Assembly: GCA_015063235.1 (NCBI GenBank)
Contig: SUSW01000007.1
Coordinates: 1-46,190, forward strand
Length of the DNA: 46,190 bases
Reading direction: 5' to 3'
From: Thermoplasmata archaeon
Lineage (GTDB): Archaea; Thermoplasmatota; Thermoplasmata; Methanomassiliicoccales; Methanomethylophilaceae
Under the pieces are notes generated by a model. It worked only from the letters and a program-made list of their open reading frames with translations, searched no databases and had not been told where the DNA came from. Below, piece by piece: positions 8,600-17,249 of this stretch (position 1 is the first letter of the stretch; the number at the start of each line of letters is the position of its first letter). Position numbers and translations under genes: made by a program.

Positions 8600-10432
8600 A
8601 TGATAGCTCAAGCAGTCATTATGGCCGGGGGCCTCGGTTCGAGGCTCGGCGATCGTACGAAAGCAATGCCCAAGGGATTCCTCGAGATCGGAGGGATGCC
8701 CATCGTGGAGCAGTCGGTCAGGAAGCTGATCGCCGCAGGGATCGAGGAGATCATCATCGGCACCGGATATCACAAGGAATTCTACGAGGACCTTGCGAAG
8801 AAGTACACATGCATCAAGCTGGCGCATAATGCAGCATATGCGGATGCCGGAAGCATGAGGACCCTCGCGGCATGTGTTCCTCTCGTCAAAGAGGACTGCC
8901 TCGTGCTGGAATCCGATCTCCTCTACGACAGCATCGGACTCAACGTGCTCATCAACGAGACCCGCAGGAACGTCATCCTGTCGTCCGGGAAGACCGGATC
9001 CGGGGACGAGGTCTATCTGCAGGTCGACAATGATTGCAACCTGGTCAAGCACTCCAAGAAGAAGGAGGAACTGGAATCCGTCTATTCCGAGCTTGTAGGG
9101 ATCACCAAGCTCAGCAGGAAGACATTGGACCTCATGGTCGCATATATGGACGATCACAGACAGGACATCCCCATGATGGAGTATGAGGTTGCGATGTCCG
9201 CCGTATCCTCATCCGGAAACCCCATAGCGGTCCGCAAGGTCGAATACTACACATGGTGCGAGATCGACGACGAGAACCATCTCAGGAGGGCTGTGGAGCA
9301 GATCTTCCCCCGCATCGCCGAGAATGAGTCCCTCCGCGGTATCCGCCGTGAAGTCCTCCTCAATCCGGGACCCGCCACCACGACTGACAGCGTCAAGTAC
9401 GCTCAGGTCCAGGCCGATATCTGTCCCAGGGAGAACGAGTTCGGGGACGTCATGGGCTGGATCTCGAAAGAACTGTCACTGATGGTGGGGGCGCCCGGAA
9501 GGGTCGAGACCGTACTGTTCGGAGGCTCCGGAACAGCGGGAGACGAGGCGATGATATCGTCATGCGTCCCCCAGGACGGGAAGCTCCTGATCGTCGACAA
9601 CGGCGCATACGGGAAGCGCATGGCCAAGATGGCCTCCATATACAAGATAAATTACGAGACCTTCGCCAGCGACGGCATTCACAGGATGGATGTCGAGGCC
9701 CTCAAATCAAGGCTGTTGGATGGGAAATTCACACATCTGGCTATTGTGTACCATGAGACCACCACAGGGATCCTCAACCCCGTTCCCGAGGTATGCAGGT
9801 TCTGCCACGAGCACAATATTGTCACCATCGTGGATGCGGTCAGCGCATTCGCTGCGATCCCCATTGACATGGACAGGGACTGCATAGACTTCATGTCATC
9901 CACATCCAACAAGAACATCCAGGGAATGGCCGGACTAGCGTTCGTGTTCTGCAGGAAGGAGGCGCTGGAGTCCATCAAGGACTATCCTATGAGGAACTAC
10001 TACCTCAACATATACGACCAGCACCACTACTTCATCAAGAACAACCAGATGAGGTTCACTCCCCCGGTCCAGACCGCCTATGCTTTGAGGCAGGCCATAA
10101 TCGAGACCAAGATAGAGACCATCGAAGGCAGGTACGAGCGTTACACGGCTTGCTGGAAAGTGCTGATCAAAGCGATCAAGGAGCTCGGGCTGGAGATGCC
10201 AGTTCCCGAATCGGAGCAATCGCATCTGATAGTCACCATAATGGACCCAAGGAGCCCGAAGTACTCGTTCAACGATATGCACGACCTCTCCAGGGAGCAC
10301 GGTTACACCATATATCCCGGAAAGCTGAGCGATGCCCCCACGTTCCGCATAGCGAACATAGGGGATATCAGACCCGAGGAGATGGAAGGATTCACCAAGA
10401 TCCTGGCGCAATATATGCGCTCGATCCAGTGA
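8600..10432 (+). CDS. pntC: Cytidylyltransferase / 2-aminoethylphosphonate-pyruvate transaminase fusion (PntC-AEPT type)
   Basis: A fusion of 610 residues. Residues 1-~240 are a sugar-nucleotidyltransferase-fold domain with the signature MAGGLGSRLGDRTKAMPK (8-25) and acidic metal residues near ESDLLYD. Residues ~248-610 are a class V aminotransferase like PhnW: LNPGPATTTDSVKYAQ, GGSGTAGDEAMISS, VDAVSAFAAIPID and SNKNIQG with the PLP lysine at 438. The transaminase makes 2-aminoethylphosphonate (AEP) from phosphonoacetaldehyde; the cytidylyltransferase half would activate it to CMP-AEP, as described for bacterial PntC enzymes. This points to AEP decoration of a glycan or lipid rather than phosphonate catabolism. 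The attaching transferase is not seen in this window. Confidence 0.88.
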   Translation: MIAQAVIMAGGLGSRLGDRTKAMPKGFLEIGGMPIVEQSVRKLIAAGIEEIIIGTGYHKEFYEDLAKKYTCIKLAHNAAYADAGSMRTLAACVPLVKEDCLVLESDLLYDSIGLNVLINETRRNVILSSGKTGSGDEVYLQVDNDCNLVKHSKKKEELESVYSELVGITKLSRKTLDLMVAYMDDHRQDIPMMEYEVAMSAVSSSGNPIAVRKVEYYTWCEIDDENHLRRAVEQIFPRIAENESLRGIRREVLLNPGPATTTDSVKYAQVQADICPRENEFGDVMGWISKELSLMVGAPGRVETVLFGGSGTAGDEAMISSCVPQDGKLLIVDNGAYGKRMAKMASIYKINYETFASDGIHRMDVEALKSRLLDGKFTHLAIVYHETTTGILNPVPEVCRFCHEHNIVTIVDAVSAFAAIPIDMDRDCIDFMSSTSNKNIQGMAGLAFVFCRKEALESIKDYPMRNYYLNIYDQHHYFIKNNQMRFTPPVQTAYALRQAIIETKIETIEGRYERYTACWKVLIKAIKELGLEMPVPESEQSHLIVTIMDPRSPKYSFNDMHDLSREHGYTIYPGKLSDAPTFRIANIGDIRPEEMEGFTKILAQYMRSIQ

Positions 10433-11182
10433 TCAGTCGTCGTAGAAGTAGTCGATTCCCTTGATCTTGGCGTAGATCTTCGCCAAGAACCTTCCGAAGC
10501 ATCCGCACTGGTGAAGGGTCATCATAGGGACCTTGGGGCTGATGTGGGATTCTCCCACCTCCCTCTTCTCGAAGATGTAGTGCTCCTCGGCAATCTTCAC
10601 ATCCTTGGGACCCCACCTGAGCAGGTCGAGTAGGACCTTCCAGCCCTGCATCTCCAGCTTATCCCAGTTCTCCTTGATGACTGGAACGTACACCGAAGTC
10701 CTTCCGGCGATGAGTCCGCTCATGTTGTCCTTGGACCTGGGCTTTCCGTGCCAGAGAAGGAAGAGGTTAGCGAAAATCGTGAAGCACCAGGAACCAGCCC
10801 AGCGCTTGAATCCCATGGCGGTCCTGTCATCCCTTGTACCGATGACGAGATCCGCTCCCGCCTCCAGCTTGTCGTACATACCCTTGATGGTATGGAGAGG
10901 GTGCTGGAAGTCGCAGTCTATTGTCATGAAGTAATCGGTGCCGCATTCCAGAATACCCTGGAACACGCTGGCAGCAAGACCTCTGTCGTTCGGGTCCCTT
11001 ACGACCATCTTGGTGAGAGGATCGTTCAATTCATCGATGAACTGCTTGGAACGATCGGTTGAGTTGTCATCCATGAACATGATCTGGAAGTCCGGATAGA
11101 GCTCCCTCAGTGCCTTCGCTATGTTAGGCGCATTAATCTCTTCGTTATAGGTCGGGATGACGATAGTACAAGTTCCTGCCAA
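10433..11182 (-). CDS. GT2 glycosyltransferase, dolichyl-phosphate hexose synthase-like
   Basis: A protein of 249 residues resembling DPM1/dolichyl-phosphate mannose synthase: VIPTYNEEINAPNIAKAL at 8-25, MDDNSTDRS at 37-45, DPNDRGLAASVFQGI and the DXD-type TIDCDFQHP (89-91), then GTRDDRT and the conserved MSGL. It would move a hexose from a nucleotide sugar to a polyprenyl phosphate on the cytoplasmic face, making donors for the GT-C enzymes nearby. No C-terminal membrane helices are present. The start is TTG at 11182 with GGTGA four nt upstream; there is no in-frame ATG earlier. It lies downstream of the heptose genes on the same strand and ends against the phosphonate operon (convergent, 0 nt). 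Confidence 0.85.
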   Translation of the reverse strand: MAGTCTIVIPTYNEEINAPNIAKALRELYPDFQIMFMDDNSTDRSKQFIDELNDPLTKMVVRDPNDRGLAASVFQGILECGTDYFMTIDCDFQHPLHTIKGMYDKLEAGADLVIGTRDDRTAMGFKRWAGSWCFTIFANLFLLWHGKPRSKDNMSGLIAGRTSVYVPVIKENWDKLEMQGWKVLLDLLRWGPKDVKIAEEHYIFEKREVGESHISPKVPMMTLHQCGCFGRFLAKIYAKIKGIDYFYDD

Positions 11183-11235
11183 ACTGTCACCAAGACAACT
11201 AAAAGCCTGATTCCTATTTAATGACTATAGGAAAG

Positions 11236-12273
11236 TCAGTTCATCCTCAGGATCATTTCCACAGCGTCCACGAATGTGAACTCTGGACTGACCTTGATGG
11301 ACCGGCATCCGAGACGCTTCCCGAACTCGATATCCTTGTCGTGATCGCCGACCATGAAGGATCTGTGGGGGTTGATCCCGTGCTTCATCACCGCCTGAAC
11401 ACCCATGCCGATCTCCGGTTTCCTGCATGAACAGTGGTCTTCGGGGGTGTGCGGGCAGTAGAATATGTCGTCCAGATGTCCGCCTTTGGCCTCGATCTCC
11501 CTGCACATCTTGGAATTGACAGCGTTGAGCTCGTCCAAGGTGAAGTATCCCCTGCCTATTCCGGATTGGTTGGTTATCATTATGACCTTGAATCCGGCTT
11601 CGTTCAGGCGCCTGATGGCCTCCGGGACACCCTCATAAAGGTTGAAAAGGTCCGGATCGTGGCAGTAAGGCACATCCTTCGCGACAGTGTCGTCGCGGTC
11701 TATGAACACCGCTCGGTTCCCGAACATCTCCCTCTCGACGATGCCGCACATCGTGTGGCATGCGCAAAGGTATCCTTCCTGAATCCTGGGAGTCTCCTTC
11801 GAGGGGATTATTACAGCACAGTCGACCATGTCCCTCATCTTTCCGCCGTCTCCGGTGAACGAGATTGTCTTTGCTCCGATCTCCTTTGCCTTCTCCAATG
11901 CCAGAACCACGTTTTTGGAATTACCTGAGGTGGAAAGTCCGATGACTACGTCCCCTTTCCTGCAGTTGGCCTCGATCTGCCTCTTGAAGACTATGTCATA
12001 GGAGTAATCGTTGCCTATGGCCGTCACAGGGGCTATATTGGAAAGGCTGATGCTGGGCAGTGCGGGACGGTCTATCAGGTATTTTCCCGAGAATTCAGCC
12101 GCTATGTGCTGTGCATCGGCAGATGAACCTCCGTTTCCCATGAATATGACCTGTCCGCCGTTGCGGAAAGCTTCAAGGATTATGTCGGCCGCCTTCCTGA
12201 CCTGGGCGGGGTCGATCTTCGAGATTGTCTCTGCGCTTCTGTTGAACTCTGCTTGAATGGATTCAATCGTCAT
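11236..12273 (-). CDS. gmhA-gmhB: GmhA-GmhB fusion: sedoheptulose-7-phosphate isomerase / heptose-1,7-bisphosphate phosphatase
   Basis: A fusion of 345 residues. Residues 1-~185 are a GmhA-type SIS domain: FMGNGGSSADAQHIAAE (44-60), STSGNS (114-119) and the metal-region RIQEGYLCACHTMC (163-176). Residues ~187-345 are a GmhB-type HAD phosphatase: FIDRDDTVAKD (190-200), ITNQSGIGRG (233-242), the Zn-binding CPHTPEDHCSCRKP (273-286) and MVGDHDKDIEFG (307-318). Motif I reads DRDD where DRDG is usual. Together they would convert sedoheptulose 7-phosphate to heptose 7-phosphate and remove the 7-phosphate of the bisphosphate, on either side of the HddA step encoded upstream. The start overlaps the end of hddA by 11 nt. 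Confidence 0.9.
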   Translation of the reverse strand: MTIESIQAEFNRSAETISKIDPAQVRKAADIILEAFRNGGQVIFMGNGGSSADAQHIAAEFSGKYLIDRPALPSISLSNIAPVTAIGNDYSYDIVFKRQIEANCRKGDVVIGLSTSGNSKNVVLALEKAKEIGAKTISFTGDGGKMRDMVDCAVIIPSKETPRIQEGYLCACHTMCGIVEREMFGNRAVFIDRDDTVAKDVPYCHDPDLFNLYEGVPEAIRRLNEAGFKVIMITNQSGIGRGYFTLDELNAVNSKMCREIEAKGGHLDDIFYCPHTPEDHCSCRKPEIGMGVQAVMKHGINPHRSFMVGDHDKDIEFGKRLGCRSIKVSPEFTFVDAVEMILRMN

Positions 12274-13282
12274 TTGGATAACTCCATGAAATTACGCCGT
12301 TGGGCTCGAAAGCGAAATCGGTGACCTTCGCACCGCGCTTCTGCAGCGCCTTTGCGACACCGTACTTTGTGTCGTATTTGCATATGAAGTACATGAAACC
12401 CCCGCCTCCTGCTCCGGAGACCTTGCCTCCGATGGCACCCGCTTCCTTCGCGGCGTTGTATAGCTCATCTATCTTAGGGTTGGTGATCTTGTCCGAGAAC
12501 TCCTTCTTGAGCTGCCAGGACTCATCGAGGATCTTACCGGCCAGGTTGATGTCACCCTTACTGAGGGCATCGGACATGGGCCTAACCATGGCCTTGGTGG
12601 CATCGAGGGCCTCCTCGTTCTGACCCGATGCGAACTTCTTGACCTGGCTGTCTATGATGCTGGCGGATTCGCGGGATGTTCCGGTATAGCATAGAACGGA
12701 CCTGTACTGCAGTTCGTTGACGGTATCCTCATCGACCCTTACACGGTTGACATCCACCCAGTCGTCGGAGAACCTCATCACGTTGAAGCCGCCGAACACG
12801 GCTGTGTACTGATCCTGCTTGCCTCCCTTCAGACCGATGTCCTCCCTCTCCAGCTTTATCGCGAGTCTGGCCATCTCGTCTCCGGTCAGCCTGATCTTCT
12901 TCCATTCGCAGACCGCAGCGATAATGGACACGATGACGGCGGATGATCCGCCCAGTCCGGATCCCGGAGGCGCCTCCGACTGGAGGAACATCTTGAATCC
13001 GTCGGTGATGTTGAAATGGTTGGTGACGGCCTTGATGAGATCCATATTGCCGTCCAACGGGAGCGGTCCGCCATCAAGCGGAGCCTCGTACTTTCCGTAG
13101 TCGGTGGAATGGATCGACATGGAAGAATCGCCTGTCGGCGTGATGGTGCAGTATGCGTACTTGTTGATCGTTGTGTTGAATACCATACCGCCCTTCTGCG
13201 AAGCATACGGATTTACATCCGTTCCTCCGCCCACTAAACCGATACGGAGCGGAGCCTTTGCCCTGTAATGAATCCCATCCAT
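12263..13282 (-). CDS. hddA: GHMP kinase, D-glycero-alpha-D-manno-heptose-7-phosphate kinase-like
   Basis: A protein of 339 residues. It begins MDGIHYRAKAPLRIGLVGGGTDV, the HddA/GHMP N-terminus, followed by the ATP loop APPGSGLGGSSAVIVSIIAA, GGKQDQYTAVFGGFN and the C-terminal GAIGGKVSGAGGGGFMYF. This pattern fits heptose-7-phosphate 1-kinase of the GDP-heptose route. It is immediately upstream of, and overlaps, the GmhA-GmhB fusion, which supplies its substrate and uses its product. I start at ATG 13282, where the family begins; the frame is open to 13327. The expected heptose-1-phosphate nucleotidyltransferase is not adjacent; the nucleotidyltransferase at 29513 is one candidate. Confidence 0.88.
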   Translation of the reverse strand: MDGIHYRAKAPLRIGLVGGGTDVNPYASQKGGMVFNTTINKYAYCTITPTGDSSMSIHSTDYGKYEAPLDGGPLPLDGNMDLIKAVTNHFNITDGFKMFLQSEAPPGSGLGGSSAVIVSIIAAVCEWKKIRLTGDEMARLAIKLEREDIGLKGGKQDQYTAVFGGFNVMRFSDDWVDVNRVRVDEDTVNELQYRSVLCYTGTSRESASIIDSQVKKFASGQNEEALDATKAMVRPMSDALSKGDINLAGKILDESWQLKKEFSDKITNPKIDELYNAAKEAGAIGGKVSGAGGGGFMYFICKYDTKYGVAKALQKRGAKVTDFAFEPNGVISWSYPNDD

Positions 13283-13450
13283 GTAAGTGTCATCCCTGCA
13301 CTCTATAAGAGCTTGGAAATAGCACAATTTCCAGATATTAATAGTGTTTGGATTTTTTAGCAGTTATTCAATAAAATTCAGACGTACTCTGGCTATATTA
13401 GGATGAAAAATAGTAGGTAAAAGTACAGGCTTTTGAACCATCTTGGGAAA

Positions 13451-13500
13451 TCTCTTTTTATTACCCCGTTATGGGCACATCCAGAACTACAAGGAGGCTG
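13451..13500 (+). promoter_or_regulatory. Promoter and ribosome site for the membrane-protein/GT-C/GtrA operon
   Basis: A TATA-like TTTTTATTA at 13455-13463 is followed by a perfect AAGGAGG at 13491-13497, about 8 nt before the ATG at 13506. The preceding 13283-13450 stretch is AT-rich, lies between divergent genes and shows no gene. Confidence 0.5.
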
Positions 13501-13505
13501 TCTAG

Positions 13506-14513
13506 ATGAACATAAAGCTATCTGCACCGGTCGTCATCGCGATAGTCGTTCTTATCCTGATGGTCGGAGGAGAGGCTTTGGTACTGACCTCCGATCATGA
13601 CAGCTTTTCATCATCCGTCACTCACGACGGGGATTATGTTACTGTAAACGTCGATGCACACGGATCCCACCAGCTCAACGCCGTGTCACTGAAGGGCTCT
13701 TACCAGACTCCGCAGCAGGTCTACATCTACTACGACGAATCGTACAGGTCCGTCTACGATGATGTGAACGTGGCTGTAGGTGCCAGACCTTTGGATCAGA
13801 AGAGCTACGTGAACATGATGGTCGAGACCCTGAAAGTCAGGGATATCACCGATGTATCGATAATCGATGCCGGGAGACTCGCCGAGATAACTTCGTCCGA
13901 CGGCACGGACATCGCCCTGATATGCCTGTCGGGCGCATTCCCGGACACGGTGTACGATGGGACGGAGGATTCGAGGATCCTCGATTGGATCTCTTCGGGA
14001 GGAAGGCTCTATTGGGCCGGTAACATCATAGGAAAATACATTGCCCACACCGACAGCGTAGAGACGGTTAAGAACGGTACCACTCTGTTCTTCGGAAGCG
14101 AATGCGTGGACGATGTGGAGACCAAAGCTTATACCAAACACGAATACAACGGCGTCACCGAAGCCCTTTCTATCATCAATAACAACGTCAGGTACACGCC
14201 GAACACATACTATCTTCCCTCATACAGCAAATATCTGGAATTCGGATACACGGACGGGGACCGCTTCAGCTCCATAGTCGTGGCGAACGGCGAAGGATCG
14301 ATATGCGTGGTCGGAGGAGTCTATTCCGACTATCAGCGCATCGATATGGCCCAGATCATCGCCGCCGGGATATCGCCGTACACGGAAGTGGTGGATTCCT
14401 ACGAGGGAGCCGCCATTGGTAAGAAAACAGTGACCCTGAAGGAAGGGGACACCGTATACGTCAGCCTCGGAGGAGACCTGACAGTCTACGGAAAGCTCCA
14501 CGAGGTGGACTGA
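13506..14513 (+). CDS. Membrane-anchored extracytoplasmic protein, paralogue of the 23360-24388 gene
   Basis: A protein of 335 residues with one N-terminal membrane helix (about 7-28) and an outside domain starting DSFSSSVTHDGDYVTVNVDAHGSHQLNAV. The middle (PDTVYDGTEDSRILDWISSGGRLYWAGNIIGKYIAHTDSVETVKNGTTLFFGSECVDD) looks like a glutamine-amidotransferase-like/flavodoxin-like fold, a guess from the glycine-rich turns. I do not recognise a named family. It is clearly homologous over its full length to the protein at 23360-24388, and in both places the next gene is the same kind of GT-C transferase. Its stop TGA shares one base with the next ATG. It probably cooperates with that enzyme at the outer face of the membrane. 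Confidence 0.8.
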   Translation: MNIKLSAPVVIAIVVLILMVGGEALVLTSDHDSFSSSVTHDGDYVTVNVDAHGSHQLNAVSLKGSYQTPQQVYIYYDESYRSVYDDVNVAVGARPLDQKSYVNMMVETLKVRDITDVSIIDAGRLAEITSSDGTDIALICLSGAFPDTVYDGTEDSRILDWISSGGRLYWAGNIIGKYIAHTDSVETVKNGTTLFFGSECVDDVETKAYTKHEYNGVTEALSIINNNVRYTPNTYYLPSYSKYLEFGYTDGDRFSSIVVANGEGSICVVGGVYSDYQRIDMAQIIAAGISPYTEVVDSYEGAAIGKKTVTLKEGDTVYVSLGGDLTVYGKLHEVD

Positions 14514-15835
14514 TGCTCGGAGAGAAGATAAGGTTCTTCTGCCCGTGGATGATAGCCGCCATTGTCATAGGAGTCGCGGTCAGACTGATCATCGGAGGGC
14601 TTCTTTCATACAACTACGACGTCTTCTCCTGGGCACTGATAATATCGAACATCCAGGCAGGGAGCGGACTCTATGACGTAACGGGATACAACTATCCTCC
14701 TGTCTGGGGCTACATCCTGGGATTGGTGGCACAGCTCACCGACCTGTTCGGAATGGATGTCCTCGCAGAGAGGTTCCCGGACCTCATCTTCACCGAGAGC
14801 GAGATAGCGAACAACCCTCATCTCGCATTCACCACGACCGTCGAGTTCAACGTCCTCATGGCAGGGGTCATCGCTATATTCGATATACTCGCATCGTACC
14901 TCATATACTACGTGATAAGAGAGGTCTTCAAGGATGACAGGAAAGCGATCCTGGGTGCAGCGCTCTGGATGCTGTGTCCTTTCATCATCGCTGTAGGTTC
15001 GGCCGGAGTCATGTTCGACTGCCTCTCAGGTGCGCTGGCACTGCTGTGCGTGATACTATTGATCAAGGACCAGGAGTTCCTGGCAGGATCCATATTCGCG
15101 GTAGCAGTATTCCTCAAGTTCTTCCCCGCATTCCTCATCTTCATCCTCATAGCATACATATTCGTGAAGCACAGGGAGGATTTCCCCATGAGGTTAGGCA
15201 AGGCCGCTCTGGGAGCTGCGATATTCACAGCGGTGATCATGGTCCCCCAAATAATGGACGGACACCTCTTGGACAGCGGCTCGTTCCTCCTCTCGAGAGC
15301 GACAGTGTCGACTAATGTCTTCGATCAATACGGTACAATAATCGCATACGCTGTCGCAATAATACTGGAGATCGTCCTCGCTTGGTACTTCACCAAGAGG
15401 AAGTCCGAAAACCTGGACATGGATTTCCTTTTCTTCTCATTCGTAGCAGCACTTCTCACACTGATCTATCCCAGCTCCTCCCAGTATGTGCTCTTCATGG
15501 CACCGTTCCTCATCATCACGGCATTATGCGTCGATGGAAGATACAGGGTCGGCTTGGCCATAATAACCGTCGGCACTACGATATACGTCCTGGGCTCCAG
15601 TGCGGCGCTGCTCACATCCGTCATGGAATACACGGATCTGATCTCATTCAGCTCATGGTTCGCCTTCGACACATGGCTCCTGGACACCAAGGTCCTGGGC
15701 CTCAACATGTACAACTTCATCTCAGGCATAGGAGGATTTCTGCAATATTCTGCGATCCTGATTTGCTATTATTTCATTGCAAAAACATTCATATATAGAG
15801 AGCGGGAGTTCAAAGAAGATGGGTTTCATCACTGA
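14513..15835 (+). CDS. GT-C-type membrane glycosyltransferase (GT87/DUF2029-like), copy 1
   Basis: A polytopic protein of 440 residues with about ten hydrophobic helices. The first outside loop reads YNYDVFSWALIISNIQAGSGLYDVTGYNYPPVWGYILG, with the acidic residue and YPP motif of polyprenyl-phosphate-sugar-dependent transferases. It would glycosylate an acceptor outside the membrane. It aligns from the first residue with the protein at 22056-23384, proving the start. Start and stop of the neighbouring genes overlap (TGATG upstream; 17 nt with GtrA downstream), so the three genes form one translational unit. The paired membrane-anchored protein upstream may be its partner or acceptor. Confidence 0.8.
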   Translation: MLGEKIRFFCPWMIAAIVIGVAVRLIIGGLLSYNYDVFSWALIISNIQAGSGLYDVTGYNYPPVWGYILGLVAQLTDLFGMDVLAERFPDLIFTESEIANNPHLAFTTTVEFNVLMAGVIAIFDILASYLIYYVIREVFKDDRKAILGAALWMLCPFIIAVGSAGVMFDCLSGALALLCVILLIKDQEFLAGSIFAVAVFLKFFPAFLIFILIAYIFVKHREDFPMRLGKAALGAAIFTAVIMVPQIMDGHLLDSGSFLLSRATVSTNVFDQYGTIIAYAVAIILEIVLAWYFTKRKSENLDMDFLFFSFVAALLTLIYPSSSQYVLFMAPFLIITALCVDGRYRVGLAIITVGTTIYVLGSSAALLTSVMEYTDLISFSSWFAFDTWLLDTKVLGLNMYNFISGIGGFLQYSAILICYYFIAKTFIYREREFKEDGFHH

Positions 15836-16268
15836 CATGTACACAAAATACAGGGAGCTGATACTCTACGGAATCTACGGAGTACTGACCACCCTTGTCA
15901 CCTGGGTGTCCTACGCCATTTTCGTAAACCTGGGCATGGAACTCAACCTCGGAAACATCCTCTCGTGGATCTGCGGTGTGGCCTTCGCTTTCGTCACCAA
16001 CAAATGGTTCGTGTTCGAGAGCAAGTCCCTTAAGACCACCAAGGTCCTTACGGAATTGTCCCTGTTCGTCGGTGCGAGGATATTCACAGGAGTCATCGCA
16101 TGGATACTGTTCCCGATCCTTCTGTGGCTCGGAATGGATCAGATGCTTTTCGGAACCGAGGGATTCGTAGCGAAGATAGTCGTCTCAGTCATCGAGATAG
16201 TCCTCAACTGGGTCCTCAGCAAGTACATGGTCTTCAGGAAGAAGAAGCCTGAGCAGACCAAAGAATAA
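15819..16268 (+). CDS. GtrA-family membrane protein
   Basis: A protein of 149 residues with four hydrophobic helices. GtrA features are visible: YGIYGVLTTLVTWVSYAIFV in helix 1, the inter-helix VTNKWFVFES and the C-terminal NWVLSKYMVFRKK (paired K-W/Y-x-F motifs). GtrA proteins are thought to help flip polyprenyl-phosphate-linked sugars to the outside. I start at ATG 15819 because the family begins just before TDMYTKYRELILYG; the gene then overlaps the GT-C gene by 17 nt, pointing to translational coupling. With the GT2 at 10433 and the GT-C enzyme it would complete a donor-making, flipping and transfer set. Confidence 0.85.
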   Translation: MGFITDMYTKYRELILYGIYGVLTTLVTWVSYAIFVNLGMELNLGNILSWICGVAFAFVTNKWFVFESKSLKTTKVLTELSLFVGARIFTGVIAWILFPILLWLGMDQMLFGTEGFVAKIVVSVIEIVLNWVLSKYMVFRKKKPEQTKE

Positions 16269-16289
16269 ATCTTTTTCAAAAGAGAAAAG

Positions 16290-16303
16290 CCCCCGAAGGG
16301 GCA
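16290..16303 (+). terminator. Hairpin between convergent gtrA and ilvE
   Basis: GCCCC and GGGGC pair around a 4-nt loop, 22 nt after the gtrA stop and 8 nt before the ilvE stop. It is symmetrical and could end transcripts from both directions. Confidence 0.45.
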
Positions 16304-16310
16304 ATGAGTT

Positions 16311-17249
16311 TCAGTTGACGTAGTCGAGCCAGTCGTCGTACTTGGAATCCTTTCCGGTGGCGATGTCAACGAACTTCTGGTGAATCTTCGTCGCGACCTC
16401 TCCGACCTTTCCGGTTCCGATGACCCTGCCGTCGATCATGGTGACGGGTCCGATCTCTGCTGCGGTTCCGGTCATCCATACCTCATCTGCGGAGATGAGT
16501 TCGGATCTAGTGATGTCCTTCTCGATGACGGTGTATCCCATGTCCCTTGCGACCTTTATGATGGAGTCCCTTGTGATTCCCTCGAGGATGCACTCGGAGA
16601 CTGCAGGGGTGTATATGACTCCCTTCCTGTAGATGAAGATGTTCTCACCGGTACACTCTGCGACGTGTCCGTCCGAGTTGAGCATGACCGCTTCGTCAGC
16701 TCCCTGACGGAGAGCCTCCCTCTTTGCAAGGGTGGATGTGACGTATGTTCCGTTGACCTTCGCTCCTGCAGGTGCGCAGAGGTTATCGGGCCTGTGCCAG
16801 GATGATGTGATGAGCTTTGCTCCTGCGTTGGCGCCCTCACCGAGGTAGGATCCCATGTAGATACAGCAGATGGACATTGAGGAAGGGACCTTCGTAGGGT
16901 TGAGTCCGACCTCTTCTCCGGAGAGGAACACTGTGGGTTTGATGTAATCGGTGGTGAATCCGAGCTTGAGGTTCTCCCTGATGATGGTCTTGTGTGCCTC
17001 AATGATATCCTCAGCGGTCATCATCTTTCCGCAGATCTTGGGCTCGATTCCCATGATCTTGCATCCGTCCATGAGTCTCTTGATGTGATCCTTGAGCCTG
17101 AAAACTGCAGGTCCCTTGGGCGTGTTGTAAACCCTGATACCCTCGAACACACCGGTTCCGTAGTTGAGGGCGTGGCAGAGGACGTGGACCTTCGCGTCTT
17201 CCCAGTTGATGATGTTTCCGTCGAGCCAAATCTTCTTCGCTTTCTCCAT
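16311..17249 (-). CDS. ilvE: Branched-chain amino acid aminotransferase
   Basis: A fold-type IV PLP aminotransferase of 312 residues. The N-terminus KIWLDGNIINWEDAKVHVLCHALNYGTGVFEGIRVYNT is characteristic of IlvE, followed by AGAKVNGTYVTS with the PLP lysine at 164, ECTGENIFIYRKG and the C-terminal EVWMTGTAAEIGPVTMIDGR. It performs the last step of leucine, isoleucine and valine synthesis, or the first of their breakdown. The ATG at 17249 is preceded by GGTGTT. It stands alone between the glycan region and the ABC transporter operon and converges with gtrA. Confidence 0.95.
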   Translation of the reverse strand: MEKAKKIWLDGNIINWEDAKVHVLCHALNYGTGVFEGIRVYNTPKGPAVFRLKDHIKRLMDGCKIMGIEPKICGKMMTAEDIIEAHKTIIRENLKLGFTTDYIKPTVFLSGEEVGLNPTKVPSSMSICCIYMGSYLGEGANAGAKLITSSWHRPDNLCAPAGAKVNGTYVTSTLAKREALRQGADEAVMLNSDGHVAECTGENIFIYRKGVIYTPAVSECILEGITRDSIIKVARDMGYTVIEKDITRSELISADEVWMTGTAAEIGPVTMIDGRVIGTGKVGEVATKIHQKFVDIATGKDSKYDDWLDYVN

